A DNA stretch of 64,000 nt. It comes from Actinomadura barringtoniae. GTDB lineage: Bacteria; Actinomycetota; Actinomycetes; Streptosporangiales; Streptosporangiaceae. This document shows positions 31,563-40,448 of the stretch, one piece after another. The translations under genes and the position numbers were made by a program. The stretch's first letter is position 1. The number at the start of each line of letters is the position of its first letter. The notes beneath the pieces were generated by a model. The model ran no database searches. It was not told the DNA's origin and saw only the letters and a program-made list of their open reading frames with translations. The stretch lies in the NCBI RefSeq assembly GCF_017573505.1, contig NZ_JAGEOJ010000012.1, positions 186,001-250,000 of the forward strand, in the 5' to 3' direction.

Positions 31563-33728
31563 CTATCGAACGCCTTGCCCGACCGCAAAGATCTTCACCT
31601 GGACCCCGTTGAGATGGGCCATGCCCGCCAGCGGCTCCAGGTCCGCAGGATCGGCTGAGGCCAGCTCGTTCACGTTGGCCCCGCCCGCGGCGTTGGCCAC
31701 GCGCCAGCCGCCCCGATGACCCCACCCGTGCGGAACCGCGACGGTGCCGGGCGTCATCTCATCGGTGACCTTCACGGGGAGCTCCACCGAGCCGTGCGCC
31801 GAGGCGATCCGGCAGCGCGACCCGTCCTCGATGCCGTACTCGGCCGCGTCCTTGGGGTTCAGCCGCGCGGCGTGCTCGCGCTTGCCGCGCATCAGGCCCG
31901 GCGCGTTGTGCATCCAGGAGTTGTGCGAGCGCAGCTCCCGCATGCCGATGAGCCGGAGGGGGTATTCGGGTGACGGCTCGGGCTCGGTGGCGAGCCGTTC
32001 GATCTCCGCACGTATCTCGGGCGGCGCGAGGTGCACCCGATGGTCCTTGTGCTGGATCCGGCGGCGCAACGTTCCGGTCCTGTGATGCTCGCCCAGCACG
32101 ATGCCGTGCGGGTTCGCGCGGAGTTTGCGCAGGCTGAGGCCGCCGCGCCGGAGCCCGAACAGGTCGCCGTACGGGCCGGTGCGCAGCAGCAGGTCGATCA
32201 GGCGGCGCGGCGAGGGCCGTACGCCGAGGCGGTACGCCAGGCGCTGCGGCAGCAGTGACCCGATGCTGAGCCGCATCCGCCGGGCCAGCTCGTCGATGAT
32301 CTCCCACTCCTGGCGCGCCTCGCCGCTCGGCGGCACGACCGCCTCGGTCCAGGTGACGAGCGGGGTGATGTGGTTCTGCAGGAACGGCAGCGGGAAGTCC
32401 TCGCGCTCCAGGAACGTGGTCGCGGGCAGGACGTAGTCGGCCTCGCGCCCGGTGTCGGTCACGTACAGGTCGATGCAGACCAGCAGGTCGAGCTCGCCCA
32501 GGGCCTCCTCCAGGACCGCGGTCCCGGGCACGCTGAGGATCGGGTTGCCGGCCGAGACCAGCAGCGCCCGTAGCCGCCCCGGGCCGGGCGTGGTGATCTC
32601 CTCGGCCATCACCCCGGCGGGGAACGTGCCGAGCACGTCCGGGTAGCCGCCGACGCGCGAGCGGGTCCTGCCGTACGTGGCGAGCCCGGACATCCGCGCG
32701 AGCTCCTCGACCCGTACCGGCGCCGCCCCGAAGATCGCGCCGCCGGGCCGGTCCAGGCCGCCGATCACCAGCGTCACCGCGTCGATGAGGAACGCGGTCA
32801 GCGTGCCGTACCGGCCCAGGCAGGTGCCGGTACGCCCGTAGACGACCGCTCGTTCGGCCGCCGCCAGCTCTCGCGCGAGCTCACGGGCCTTCTCAGCCGG
32901 AACGCCGCTCCGCGCCGCCGTGCTCTCCGGGGTGAAGTCCTTCGCGAGCGCCCGCAGGTCGGCGGCGCCTGACGCCTGCTTGGCGCACGCGGCCTTGTCC
33001 TCCAGCCCCTCCTCGAAGATCACGTTCAGCAGGGCCAGGAGCAGCCAGGCGTCGCCGTCGGGCGTGACCGGCAGGTGCTCGAAGGCCCGCGCGGTCTCGG
33101 TACGGCGCGGATCGGCGACCACCACCCGCCCGCCGCGCTTCACGATCGCGCTGAGGTCGTCCTTGATGCGCGGCGCGGAGATCAGGCTGCCGTGCGAGAC
33201 CAGCGGGTTGGCGCCGAGCATCAGCAGCAGGTCGGTGCGCTTGAGGTCGGGGATCGGGACCAGGATCGGCGCCCCGTACAGCAGGGCGCTGGCGGCGAAG
33301 CGGTTGTTCACGTCCTGCGACCCGGCCGAGTAGACGTGCGGCGACTTCAGCGCGGCCATGAAGCCGTTCATCCAGAGCGGGTGGCTGTAGGAGAACGTGG
33401 ACGGGTTGCCGAAGTACCACCCGATCGACTCGCCGCCGTGGGTCCTGCGGACCGCGTTCAGCTTCTCGGCGATCTCCGACAGCGCGACGTCCCAGCTCAC
33501 CTCCTCGAACTCCCCGTCCGCGCGCCTCCGCAGTGGATGCAGCACGCGGTCGGGGTCGTTCTGGACCTCGGTCATCGCGATGCCCTTGGGGCACGCGAAG
33601 CCCTTGGAGAGCGGGTGGTCGCGGTCCGGCCGCAGCTGGATCAGCTCCCGCCCGTCGGCGAGCGTGGCCTCCAGCCCGCAGAGCGGCTCACAGATCCGGC
33701 AGTAAGTAATCGCTTGCATCGTCGCCAT
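31563..33728 (-). CDS. Molybdopterin oxidoreductase (DMSO reductase/FdhF family)
   Basis: A 721-residue enzyme with an N-terminal [4Fe-4S] motif, Cys10, Cys13, Cys17 and Cys46 (YCRICEPLC ... FACPKG). The molybdopterin domain follows (YSAGSQDVNNRF, LLMLGANPLVSHG, VVVADPRRTETA, ADYVLPATTFLERED) and a C-terminal molydopterin dinucleotide-binding domain (SWMHNAPGLMRGKREHAARL). It binds bis-MGD and moves electrons; the substrate is not evident. It resembles the stand-alone FdhF-like or assimilatory oxidoreductases of actinobacteria, with no electron-transfer subunits next to it. ATG 33728. Divergent from the hydrolase. Confidence 0.92.
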   Translation of the reverse strand: MATMQAITYCRICEPLCGLEATLADGRELIQLRPDRDHPLSKGFACPKGIAMTEVQNDPDRVLHPLRRRADGEFEEVSWDVALSEIAEKLNAVRRTHGGESIGWYFGNPSTFSYSHPLWMNGFMAALKSPHVYSAGSQDVNNRFAASALLYGAPILVPIPDLKRTDLLLMLGANPLVSHGSLISAPRIKDDLSAIVKRGGRVVVADPRRTETARAFEHLPVTPDGDAWLLLALLNVIFEEGLEDKAACAKQASGAADLRALAKDFTPESTAARSGVPAEKARELARELAAAERAVVYGRTGTCLGRYGTLTAFLIDAVTLVIGGLDRPGGAIFGAAPVRVEELARMSGLATYGRTRSRVGGYPDVLGTFPAGVMAEEITTPGPGRLRALLVSAGNPILSVPGTAVLEEALGELDLLVCIDLYVTDTGREADYVLPATTFLEREDFPLPFLQNHITPLVTWTEAVVPPSGEARQEWEIIDELARRMRLSIGSLLPQRLAYRLGVRPSPRRLIDLLLRTGPYGDLFGLRRGGLSLRKLRANPHGIVLGEHHRTGTLRRRIQHKDHRVHLAPPEIRAEIERLATEPEPSPEYPLRLIGMRELRSHNSWMHNAPGLMRGKREHAARLNPKDAAEYGIEDGSRCRIASAHGSVELPVKVTDEMTPGTVAVPHGWGHRGGWRVANAAGGANVNELASADPADLEPLAGMAHLNGVQVKIFAVGQGVR

Positions 33729-33753
33729 GGCTCGATTGTGCCCGATCCCGAGC

Positions 33754-33782
33754 TTGACAGCCTTGGCTAATCAGGTTAGCTT
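33754..33782 (+). promoter_or_regulatory. Strong sigma-70-type promoter with operator dyad
   Basis: TTGACA (33754-33759), a 17-nt spacer and TAGCTT (33777-33782). A dyad GCTAA-TCAGG-TTAGC (33766-33780) covers spacer and -10, an ideal place for a repressor of the alpha/beta hydrolase gene. Confidence 0.65.
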
Positions 33783-33825
33783 TATGGCTATCGAGAGTGC
33801 CCGTAAGGCGAATGAGGAGGACGAG

Positions 33826-34659
33826 ATGACCGAGTACCTGGACGTTCCCGGCGGACGGATCGCTTACGACGTGACCGGCGAGGGCCCCCTGGTCGTGCTG
33901 TCGCACGGGATCGGCGACCACCGGCAGGCCTACCGTTTCCTGGTCCCGACTCTGGTCGAGGCCGGCTACCGGGTCGCCAACGCCGACATGCGCGGCCACG
34001 GCGAGTCGAGCATGGGCTGGGACTCCATCAGCCGCACGGACGTCGCAGGCGACCTGCTCGCGCTGATCCGCCACCTGGGCGGCCCGGCCGTCATCGTCGG
34101 CCACTCCCTGTCCGGCGGCGCGGCGACCATCGCCGCCGCCACCGAGCCCGAGCTGGTCAGCGCCGTCGTCGAGATCAACCCGTTCACCAAGACCCAGAAG
34201 CTGGACGTGGGCGCCTTCCTGAAGGTCGGCCGCTACCGCAAGGGCCTGACCCACCTCATGGCCACCCAGATGCTCGGCAGCCTGAGCCAGTGGGACAAGT
34301 ACCTCGACGTCGCCTACCCGACCAAGCCCGCCGACTACCAGGAGTACGTGGCCGTCCTGCTGGCCAAGCTGCGCGAGCCCGGCCGCCAGGCCGAGTTCAA
34401 GAAGACCGGCAAGTCGACGCCCGCCGACGCCGAGGCCCAGCTGCCCAACCTCACCCGCCCCGCGCTGGTCATCATGGGCGCCCAGGACCCCGACTTCCCC
34501 GACCCCAAGGCCGAGGGCGACGCCGTCGTGGCGCTCATGCCCGCCGGTGTCGGCACCGTCGCCGTCGTCGAACGCGCCGGCCACTACCCGCACGCCGGCA
34601 ACGCCGCTCAGGTCGCCGACCTGATCCTGCCCTTCCTCAAGTCCCACACCGCCGTCTGA
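33826..34659 (+). CDS. Alpha/beta-hydrolase
   Basis: A 277-residue alpha/beta-hydrolase. Nucleophile Ser94 is in VGHSLSGGAA, oxyanion region LVVLSHGIGDHRQA, and the acid and His lie near GAQDPDFPD and VERAGHYPH. Strand order and length match epoxide-hydrolase- and haloperoxidase-like esterases. ATG 33826 follows GGAGGAC; an in-frame ATG at 33784 lies at the -10 box and is unlikely. A strong promoter with an operator-like dyad precedes it. The substrate is unknown. Confidence 0.9.
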   Translation: MTEYLDVPGGRIAYDVTGEGPLVVLSHGIGDHRQAYRFLVPTLVEAGYRVANADMRGHGESSMGWDSISRTDVAGDLLALIRHLGGPAVIVGHSLSGGAATIAAATEPELVSAVVEINPFTKTQKLDVGAFLKVGRYRKGLTHLMATQMLGSLSQWDKYLDVAYPTKPADYQEYVAVLLAKLREPGRQAEFKKTGKSTPADAEAQLPNLTRPALVIMGAQDPDFPDPKAEGDAVVALMPAGVGTVAVVERAGHYPHAGNAAQVADLILPFLKSHTAV

Positions 34660-34688
34660 TCCCCCTCACGGGACTCAAGGGACACGCT

Positions 34689-34744
34689 GGGAGCCCCACG
34701 GGGCTCCCCCGCGCGGGACCGGCCCCCGAGGCGGCGGTCCCGCG
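34689..34744 (+). terminator. Two adjacent hairpins after the hydrolase gene
   Basis: GGGAGCCC-CACG-GGGCTCCC (34689-34708) has a perfect 8-bp stem. CGCGGGACC (34712-34720) / GGTCCCGCG (34736-34744) follows 3 nt later. Confidence 0.7.
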
Positions 34745-34826
34745 ACGCATGAACGGCGCGCGGCCCATGAACGGCTCCGGACCATGAACGGCTCCGGCGC
34801 GTGGAGGGCGACGGCGCGTCGTGAAG

Positions 34827-35078
34827 TCAGGCGGCGGCCAGATGGCAGGGGGCGTAGGAATGCGCGACGGTCTCCAGGGCCCAGCGCATGCGGGCGGCGT
34901 AGAGGTCGGGGTGGTCCCCCGCCTCCTGGGCGACGCGGGCGGCGCACCCGGCGGGGTCGGCGCACCTGAGCCGGTCGTGGATGGCGGCGCGCACACGTTC
35001 GGCCGTGGGACGGTCGGACGCCTGCAGCGGCGTGGTGAACAGGACCTGAGCCAGATCCGAGGCACTCATCGGAGCCAT
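34827..35078 (-). CDS. Small protein of unknown function
   Basis: An 83-residue protein, not recognised. ATG 35078 has GGAGAGGAG six to eight nt upstream. It reads as two helices with a C-x6-C pair (RCADPAGCAARVAQEAGDHP) and YAARMRWALETV. Three Cys in total, the third near the C-terminus. Composition and site make it a credible gene. Confidence 0.65.
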   Translation of the reverse strand: MAPMSASDLAQVLFTTPLQASDRPTAERVRAAIHDRLRCADPAGCAARVAQEAGDHPDLYAARMRWALETVAHSYAPCHLAAA

Positions 35079-35191
35079 GATCTGCTCCTCTCCTCCAGCG
35101 GGAGGATGTCCCGCGTTGCCATCAACGCTACGACCCGCCTCTGACATTTTCGTGACGTCCGGGATGGCATCAGGCCCGCTTGGGTCCCCCT

Positions 35192-35839
35192 TCACCGCCC
35201 CTTAAGGTCAGAGATGACGTGGCGATCGAAGCCCATCCCGGCGAGCTCCTCGCAGGCCGCCCACGCCGACTCCTCCACCGGCATCGGGACCTGGAATCCG
35301 CGTTCGGCGTAGACCACCATCCGCTGCAGATCGCCGACCAGCAGTTCGATCAGCTGGCGTTCGTCGTCGTAGGCCTCGTACGCCAGATCCGGCGCCGCCG
35401 ACAGCCACTCGACCTCGGGCCACTGGCGGCGGGCGGTGGCCAGCCCGCGCCGGGTCATGTACGGCTTGGTGACCAGGATGCCGCGCCGTACGGCGATCCC
35501 GCGATCGGCGAGGAGCGCGCGCGAGGCGGTGATGTTCTCGCCGGTGTTGGACGCGGTCTCCTCCAGCAGCAGCGCGTCCTCGGGAACGCCGTGCGCCACC
35601 GCGACCCGGGCGAACACCGCGGCCTCGGTCTCGGACCAGGCTGAGGTGATCTTGCCGCGGCCGCCGGAGAGAACGACGCGCGGCGCCCAGCCCTCGTGCC
35701 AGAGGCGCGCCGCGTGCTCGGCGACGCGGGTGTCGTGGCTGCCGAGAACGAGCAGGCAGTCGCTCGGGGCGAGCGGTGTGGTGAGGATCAGGTGGTCGTG
35801 CACGATCCGCGCCAGCCGGCGGGCCCGTTCGTCGATCAT
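35192..35839 (-). CDS. YdcF family (DUF218) protein
   Basis: A 215-residue DUF218 protein. Family landmarks: DCLLVLGSHDTRVAEHAARL, APRVVLSGGRGKITSAWSET (the S-G-G loop), LLEETASNTGENI and GILVTKPYMTRRGLATARRQ. The soluble YdcF fold is related to S-adenosyl-methionine-binding proteins, function unclear. Start ATG 35839. It is followed on the same strand by nothing close, and the MFS gene ends 43 bp upstream of its start. Confidence 0.9.
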   Translation of the reverse strand: MIDERARRLARIVHDHLILTTPLAPSDCLLVLGSHDTRVAEHAARLWHEGWAPRVVLSGGRGKITSAWSETEAAVFARVAVAHGVPEDALLLEETASNTGENITASRALLADRGIAVRRGILVTKPYMTRRGLATARRQWPEVEWLSAAPDLAYEAYDDERQLIELLVGDLQRMVVYAERGFQVPMPVEESAWAACEELAGMGFDRHVISDLKGR

Positions 35840-35882
35840 CGTCCGACTGTACGGAGTCGCCTCCGACCGAGCGCCGAGCGGG

Positions 35883-37532
35883 TCAGGACGCGAGGGGCGC
35901 TTGGCTGAGCTCGCCTGCGGTGATGTCCTCCAGCCGGCGGCTGCGGGTCTCGATGGCCACGGCGAACGCGAGGCCGACGGCCAGCGCCAGCGGGAGGGCG
36001 CCCAGCACGGCGGTGACCCGCAGCGACGGGACCGCGACCGCCGCGACGACCAGCGCGATGATGAGCACGCCGCCCGCCTTGGTCAGCCCGGCCACCAGTC
36101 CGCTGCCGCGCGAACGGATGCGGGTCGGGTAGACCTCCGCGCCGTACGCCGACAGCACCGCGACCACCGAGCTCGACCCCCAGATGGGGATCACCAGCAG
36201 CGCGCTCAGCAGCGGCCGGTCGCCGGCCACCGAGTCGCCGAGGACGACGAAGCCGAGCAGCGCCACGGCCACCAGCGCGGTCAGTCCGATCAGGGTCCAG
36301 CGGCTCGACCGGTGGTAGAGGTAGGCGATCAGGAAGTTGAGCGGGAAGCCGATCAGCGACGAGTCGCGCAGGACGCGGTCGGCGGTCACGCCCTCGTACC
36401 CGAGGTGCCGCAGGTTGGTCGGCAGCCACAGCTGGAAGCCGTACACCACCAGGCCGATCCCGCCGCCGACCAGCGCGAGCACTGCGGTCAGCCCGAGGAA
36501 CGGCGGGCGCAGCAGCTGCCCGTAGCTGCTCCCGACCCGCTCCTCGGTCTCCAGCTCGGACCTGTCCATCGGCACGACCTCGGCCTTGTACCTGCGCAGG
36601 ACCTGCCGCGCCTCGTCCTCCTTGCCGACCGCGAGCAGGTACCTCGGCGACTCGGGGATCCACCGGATGAGCAGGATGAACACCAGTCCGGTGGGCAGCC
36701 CGATGAGCCACAGGACGCGCCAGCTGTAGGTCGGCGTGAGCGTTTCGGAGGCCCAGCTGGTCAGCACGTACGCCCCGGCGATGTCGCCGCCGATCAGCAC
36801 CATCAGCCACCCGCGGTGCCGGGCCGGGATCGTCTCCGAGAGCAGGGTGAACGCCACGGGCAGCATGCCGCCGGCGCCGAGTCCCATCACGAAGCACATC
36901 ACCAGGTTCAGCTCGTAGCTCGGCATGGTGCCGCACACGGAGGTGCCGATGAAGATGACGCCCGCGAGCAGCATCGCGGCGCGCCGGCCCATCCGGTCGC
37001 CCAGCCATCCCCAGGCCAGCGACCCGAGCACGGTCCCGGTGATGCCCACGAGCGGAAGCAGCGCGGCGGGCGCGCCGCCGTGCGGGTTGAGCGCCGACCT
37101 CAGCCCGTACTCGCGGGCGAAGCCCGGGACGACGAATGCGAGCGCGGTCGGTTTCTGCACGTCGATCGTCACGGCGAGCGCCAGCACCACCAGCAGCCCG
37201 ATGTGCGTCTGCCCGATGCGCGCGTCGTCGATCGCGCGGACCTTCAGATGCGCCGCCGACCCGAAGTCGGCGAAGCGCGAGAGCAGCCCGTAACAGCAGG
37301 CGGCCAGCCCCGCCAGGATGAGCACCATCCCGGCGATCATTCCCGCGTCCATGGGCATCCCGGCCATGTGATAGCCCATGTCACGGGCGTCGAAGTACAT
37401 CGGCAGATGCAGAACGACACCGACGGTGACCATGGCCGCACCGATCCAGAAAACGGCCATGCGGCGTCCTTCGGATCGCGTCCTCACGTCGCCCAGGAGC
37501 TCACTACCGCCGGCTTCCGCTTCGTCATTCAC
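35883..37532 (-). CDS. MFS transporter (metabolite:H+ symporter-like)
   Basis: A 549-residue permease, sugar-porter/MHS type. The first ~75 residues hold two to three extra membrane helices (MAVFWIGAAMVTVGVVLHLP and GMIAGMVLILAGLAACCYGL) before the MFS core. MFS core signs: LAWGWLGDRMGRRAAMLLAG (motif A), TLLSETIPARHRGWLMVLIG, WRVLWLIGLPTGLVFILLI and PESPRYLLAVGK, the PESPR motif of the sugar-porter class. The C-half has GAEVYPTRIRSRGSGLVAG. Substrate unknown; an organic acid or sugar is plausible. Confidence 0.88.
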   Translation of the reverse strand: MNDEAEAGGSELLGDVRTRSEGRRMAVFWIGAAMVTVGVVLHLPMYFDARDMGYHMAGMPMDAGMIAGMVLILAGLAACCYGLLSRFADFGSAAHLKVRAIDDARIGQTHIGLLVVLALAVTIDVQKPTALAFVVPGFAREYGLRSALNPHGGAPAALLPLVGITGTVLGSLAWGWLGDRMGRRAAMLLAGVIFIGTSVCGTMPSYELNLVMCFVMGLGAGGMLPVAFTLLSETIPARHRGWLMVLIGGDIAGAYVLTSWASETLTPTYSWRVLWLIGLPTGLVFILLIRWIPESPRYLLAVGKEDEARQVLRRYKAEVVPMDRSELETEERVGSSYGQLLRPPFLGLTAVLALVGGGIGLVVYGFQLWLPTNLRHLGYEGVTADRVLRDSSLIGFPLNFLIAYLYHRSSRWTLIGLTALVAVALLGFVVLGDSVAGDRPLLSALLVIPIWGSSSVVAVLSAYGAEVYPTRIRSRGSGLVAGLTKAGGVLIIALVVAAVAVPSLRVTAVLGALPLALAVGLAFAVAIETRSRRLEDITAGELSQAPLAS

Positions 37533-37789
37533 CGTGACGGACCCTAATTGTTTCGAGGGAACAGTGCCTGGTCAAGGCGGGATGGCCGCGGTCAACGGGG
37601 GCTCGCGGCGGGCTCCGCGCACGTCCGGCGATCGCCGCCGCTCCCCCAGCTCAGGTAAACCCCGCGGCTCGATATCACCGGTGTGCCGCATGTCGAACTC
37701 CCGCCCGATTGATCCCTCTAGTAGCGTTCAGCTAGTTTGCCCCTTACGCAAGGTCCTTATCGAACTCACTCGCGGAGGGACGGCGTGGT
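37533..37789. other. Divergent intergenic region
   Basis: About 257 bp between the MFS transporter and the small membrane protein. It must hold both promoters. No gene, no clear -35/-10 pair and no strong repeat was recognised. Confidence 0.45.
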
Positions 37790-38083
37790 GTGATCACGGC
37801 ACTGGTGCTCTGCTCGTTGGCCGCTCTGCTGGCCATGAGCCTGCGGCGACTGCTCCGGCCCCCTGCCCGGCGAGAGCCGGTGGCGGCGGGCGAGGACGGC
37901 GACCATCTCGAGCCGAAGACGGCCGAGTATCCCGAGTCGATGACGGCCGAACTCGATCCGGGCGAGGAGGAGTACCTCGCCTGGCTGGCCGATGACCTGT
38001 GGCCCGAGGACGAGTACCTCGAGCCGGGCTTCAGCGACCGCGACGGCGAGGAGGAGGCGGGCGGCAGCAGCGTCTGCCGGTGA
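37790..38083 (+). CDS. Small membrane-anchored protein sharing the acidic motif
   Basis: A 97-residue protein. A hydrophobic N-terminus (ITALVLCSLAALLAMSL), a basic stop-transfer stretch RRLLRPPARR, then the motif PESMTAELDPGEEEYLAWLA followed by DDLWPEDEYL at 48-77, shared at 23 of 30 positions with the zinc-ribbon protein at 30660. It ends in an acidic tail EEEAGGSSVCR with no zinc domain. GTG 37790 has a GGAGGGACGG site. Function unknown; the shared block suggests both dock on the same partner. Confidence 0.75.
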   Translation: MITALVLCSLAALLAMSLRRLLRPPARREPVAAGEDGDHLEPKTAEYPESMTAELDPGEEEYLAWLADDLWPEDEYLEPGFSDRDGEEEAGGSSVCR

Positions 38084-38167
38084 CCGCCCGGCGGCGCCCG
38101 CACGGGCCTCCTGAGCGGCGTCCGGCGGGGCTCGCCGAGCGGCGTCCGCCGGTGATCGGCGAACCGG

Positions 38168-38203
38168 TTGACAGCGCGTCACGCGGCGGGCCAGAGTCGC
38201 GCG
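38168..38203 (+). promoter_or_regulatory. Promoter for a leaderless gene
   Basis: TTGACA (38168-38173) and CAGAGT (near 38192-38197) with an 18-nt spacer put the transcription start close to GTG 38204. This supports GTG 38204 over the in-frame TTG at 38168, which would lie in the -35 box. Confidence 0.5.
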
Positions 38204-39679
38204 GTGGAGATCGCCGACCTGACGCCCGCCGAACGCCGTCTGCGGTGGGCGTTCCCCCGCGGTGAGACCGTCGACTTCCGGCAGTCGCCGGACGAGGACC
38301 CCGAGCAGGGCGGCGCCTGGGGCCCGGAGCGGACCGTACGGGCCGAGGTCCTGCGCACGCTCATGCTGAGCGGTCAGGCCGCGGAGGGCGAGGTCGCGGC
38401 GCTGCGCGTGGACGGCGCGCGGATCACCGGTCGCCTCAACATGCGGTACGGCGTCGTGTCCGGCCCCGTGCGGCTGATGGGCTGCCATTTCGAGGAGACG
38501 CCGAGCTTCTACGGCACCGAGGTCAGGCAGCTCAACCTGAGCGAGTCGTACCTGCCCGGCCTCGAGGCCATGACGATCCGCTGCTCGGGGGTGCTCCGCC
38601 TCACCGACTGCCGCATCCCCGGCCAGGTCCGCCTGGGCGGCGCCCGCATCTCAGGCGCCCTGTTCATGGAGCGCGCCCAGATCGGCTCGGACGGCGCAGC
38701 CGATCAACACGGCCAGATCCTCCACCTCAACCATTCGGTCATCGACGACGACGTGTGGGCGCCCGACCTGCGGGTCTCCCACGGCGCCGTGCGCATGCAC
38801 GGCTCCAAGGTCTCCGGCATGGTCAACCTCCAGGGCGCCTCGCTCAGTCACCCTGGTGATACGGCGCTCGACCTCCAGACGCTCACCGTCGGCTCGGATC
38901 TGATCGCCAAGCGGCTGCACGCCGAGGGCATGGTGAATCTCCGGGGAGCACGGATCCCCGGCCAGATCGACCTCTCCCGCGCCCGGCTGTCCAATCCGGG
39001 CGGGACCGCGCTGCACGCCAGCAGCTGCACGGCGGCCGAGATCTGGTTCCGGGAAACGGAGCCGATCAAGGGCATCGTGAACCTCCGCCACTCGCAGTTC
39101 GACACCCTGTACGCGACACCGAAAGTCTGGCCCGACGTCGTCCGCCTGGAGAACCTCTCTTACGGCACGCTCACCCCGCCCCTTCCCGCGAGCCTGCGCC
39201 TGCCGCTGCTGGAACGCGAGCAGGAGGGCTACCTCCCGCATGGCTATGAGCAGCTGGCCGCCGCGTATCGGCGTATCGGCGACGACGCGGCGGCACGGAC
39301 GGTGCAACTGGCCAAGCTTCGCCATCACCGCAGCTCACTCCCCTGGTACCTGAAGGTCTGGGGGTTCCTCCAGGACGGTCTGGTCGGCTACGGGTTCCGG
39401 CCGTTGCGGGCGGCGGCCTGGCTGGTCGCTCTGCTGGCGGTGGGCAGCATCGTGTTCGGGATCCAGCCGCCGCCCGAGCTGAAGAAGGGCGAGTCGCCCG
39501 GGTTCAATCCGTTCTTCTACACGCTGGACCTGCTGCTGCCGATCATCGACTTCGGCCAGGAGAAGGCGTACAAGCCCCAGCACGGCTACCAGTACCTGGC
39601 GTACACCCTGATCATCGCGGGCTGGATCCTGGCCACCACGATCGCCGCCGGGATCACGCGGGCCATCAGCCGCCAGTGA
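38204..39679 (+). CDS. Beta-helix-like membrane protein, C-terminal membrane segments
   Basis: A 491-residue protein. The middle part (about residues 60-330) is built of short strands with regular Gly/Asn/Ala turns such as LRVDGARITGRLNMRYG, LRLTDCRIPGQVRLGGARIS and MVNLQGASLSHPGDTALDL, the pattern of a right-handed beta-helix or pentapeptide-like stack. A helical segment (AAAYRRIGDDAAARTVQLAK) precedes two membrane helices near the C-terminus (AAAWLVALLAVGSIVFGIQ and YLAYTLIIAGWILATTIAAG). Often annotated as an oxidoreductase in actinobacteria without evidence. A surface-linked scaffold or sensor is possible. Confidence 0.75.
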   Translation: MEIADLTPAERRLRWAFPRGETVDFRQSPDEDPEQGGAWGPERTVRAEVLRTLMLSGQAAEGEVAALRVDGARITGRLNMRYGVVSGPVRLMGCHFEETPSFYGTEVRQLNLSESYLPGLEAMTIRCSGVLRLTDCRIPGQVRLGGARISGALFMERAQIGSDGAADQHGQILHLNHSVIDDDVWAPDLRVSHGAVRMHGSKVSGMVNLQGASLSHPGDTALDLQTLTVGSDLIAKRLHAEGMVNLRGARIPGQIDLSRARLSNPGGTALHASSCTAAEIWFRETEPIKGIVNLRHSQFDTLYATPKVWPDVVRLENLSYGTLTPPLPASLRLPLLEREQEGYLPHGYEQLAAAYRRIGDDAAARTVQLAKLRHHRSSLPWYLKVWGFLQDGLVGYGFRPLRAAAWLVALLAVGSIVFGIQPPPELKKGESPGFNPFFYTLDLLLPIIDFGQEKAYKPQHGYQYLAYTLIIAGWILATTIAAGITRAISRQ

Positions 39680-39712
39680 TCGACTCCATCGCCGTGGCTC
39701 CTTGCGGCGACC

Positions 39713-39748
39713 TAAAACCTACTATATAGGTAGAGATAATAGGTTTTA
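39713..39748 (+). promoter_or_regulatory. Operator-like inverted repeat and AT-rich promoter
   Basis: TAAAACCTA (39713-39721) / TAGGTTTTA (39740-39748) is a perfect 9-bp dyad with an 18-nt spacer, itself containing ACCTA...TAGGT and AT-rich -10-like sequence. It lies just before the GGGAGGGG site of the winged-helix regulator, so autoregulation is likely. Confidence 0.7.
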
Positions 39749-39768
39749 CCGGGAGGGGCACTGCTGGG

Positions 39769-40422
39769 ATGAGCGCGGTACTGCTGCTGACCGACCATGG
39801 CCGTACGCCGCAGGAGGTCCTTCCTGCGCTCGGCGAGCTGCCGCACGCGGTGCGCGTGCTGCCCGCCTCGGCGGCGTGGACCGACCCGACGTGCGACGTG
39901 GTCCTGGTGGACGCGCGCAAGGACCTGCAGAGGGCCCGGAGCGTGTGTCACAGCCTCAAGGGCGGCCCGCCGCTGCTCGCCGTGTTCACCGACGGCGGGC
40001 TGATCACGCTCGACTCCGGCTGGGGCGTGGACGACATCCTGCTGGACTCCTCCCCCGCCGCCGAGGTCGCCGTACGGCTCCAGATGGCCGGGACCCGCCG
40101 GCCCCTGCTTCAGCGGCCGGCCGTGCGGCGGATGCCCTCAGGCCTGTCGTTCGACGACTCCGCCCGTACGGTCCGGCTGAACGACCGCGCGATCCCGCTG
40201 ACGCACGCCGAGTACCAGATCCTGACCCGCCTGGCCGCCCGGCCCGGCCAGATCCTCACCTACCGCCAGCTCCTGGAGAGCTACAACAGCAGGAGGCCGC
40301 AGAGCACCCGTACGATCCACACCCACGTCCGCCGCCTGCGCGCCAAGCTGGGCCCCGACCACGCCGCGCTGATCCACACCAGCCACGGCCTCGGCTACCG
40401 CCTCCGCTCGGTCAACGCGTAG
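39769..40422 (+). CDS. OmpR/GlnR-like winged-helix response regulator, orphan
   Basis: A 217-residue regulator with an N-terminal receiver-like domain and a C-terminal winged helix. The receiver has DVVLVDARKDLQRARSVC, in which the acceptor position is followed by an Arg-Lys-Asp stretch, as in GlnR-type atypical receivers that do not use normal phosphorylation. The DNA-binding part is IPLTHAEYQILTRLAARPGQ followed by ILTYRQLLESYN and TRTIHTHVRRLRAKLG. No kinase gene is adjacent, so it is an orphan. ATG 39769 with GGGAGGGG. A dyad precedes it. It may sense metabolic state directly (inference). Confidence 0.85.
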   Translation: MSAVLLLTDHGRTPQEVLPALGELPHAVRVLPASAAWTDPTCDVVLVDARKDLQRARSVCHSLKGGPPLLAVFTDGGLITLDSGWGVDDILLDSSPAAEVAVRLQMAGTRRPLLQRPAVRRMPSGLSFDDSARTVRLNDRAIPLTHAEYQILTRLAARPGQILTYRQLLESYNSRRPQSTRTIHTHVRRLRAKLGPDHAALIHTSHGLGYRLRSVNA

Positions 40423-40448
40423 TCGATCTCAGCCGACAGGCCGGCTCG

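Noticed and set aside
31563..33728. Respiratory formate dehydrogenase or nitrate reductase complex
   Set aside because: No iron-sulphur or membrane subunit and no maturation chaperone is adjacent.
35436..37547. 703-codon plus-strand open frame
   Set aside because: Antisense to the MFS transporter and YdcF genes; composition is that of a shadow.
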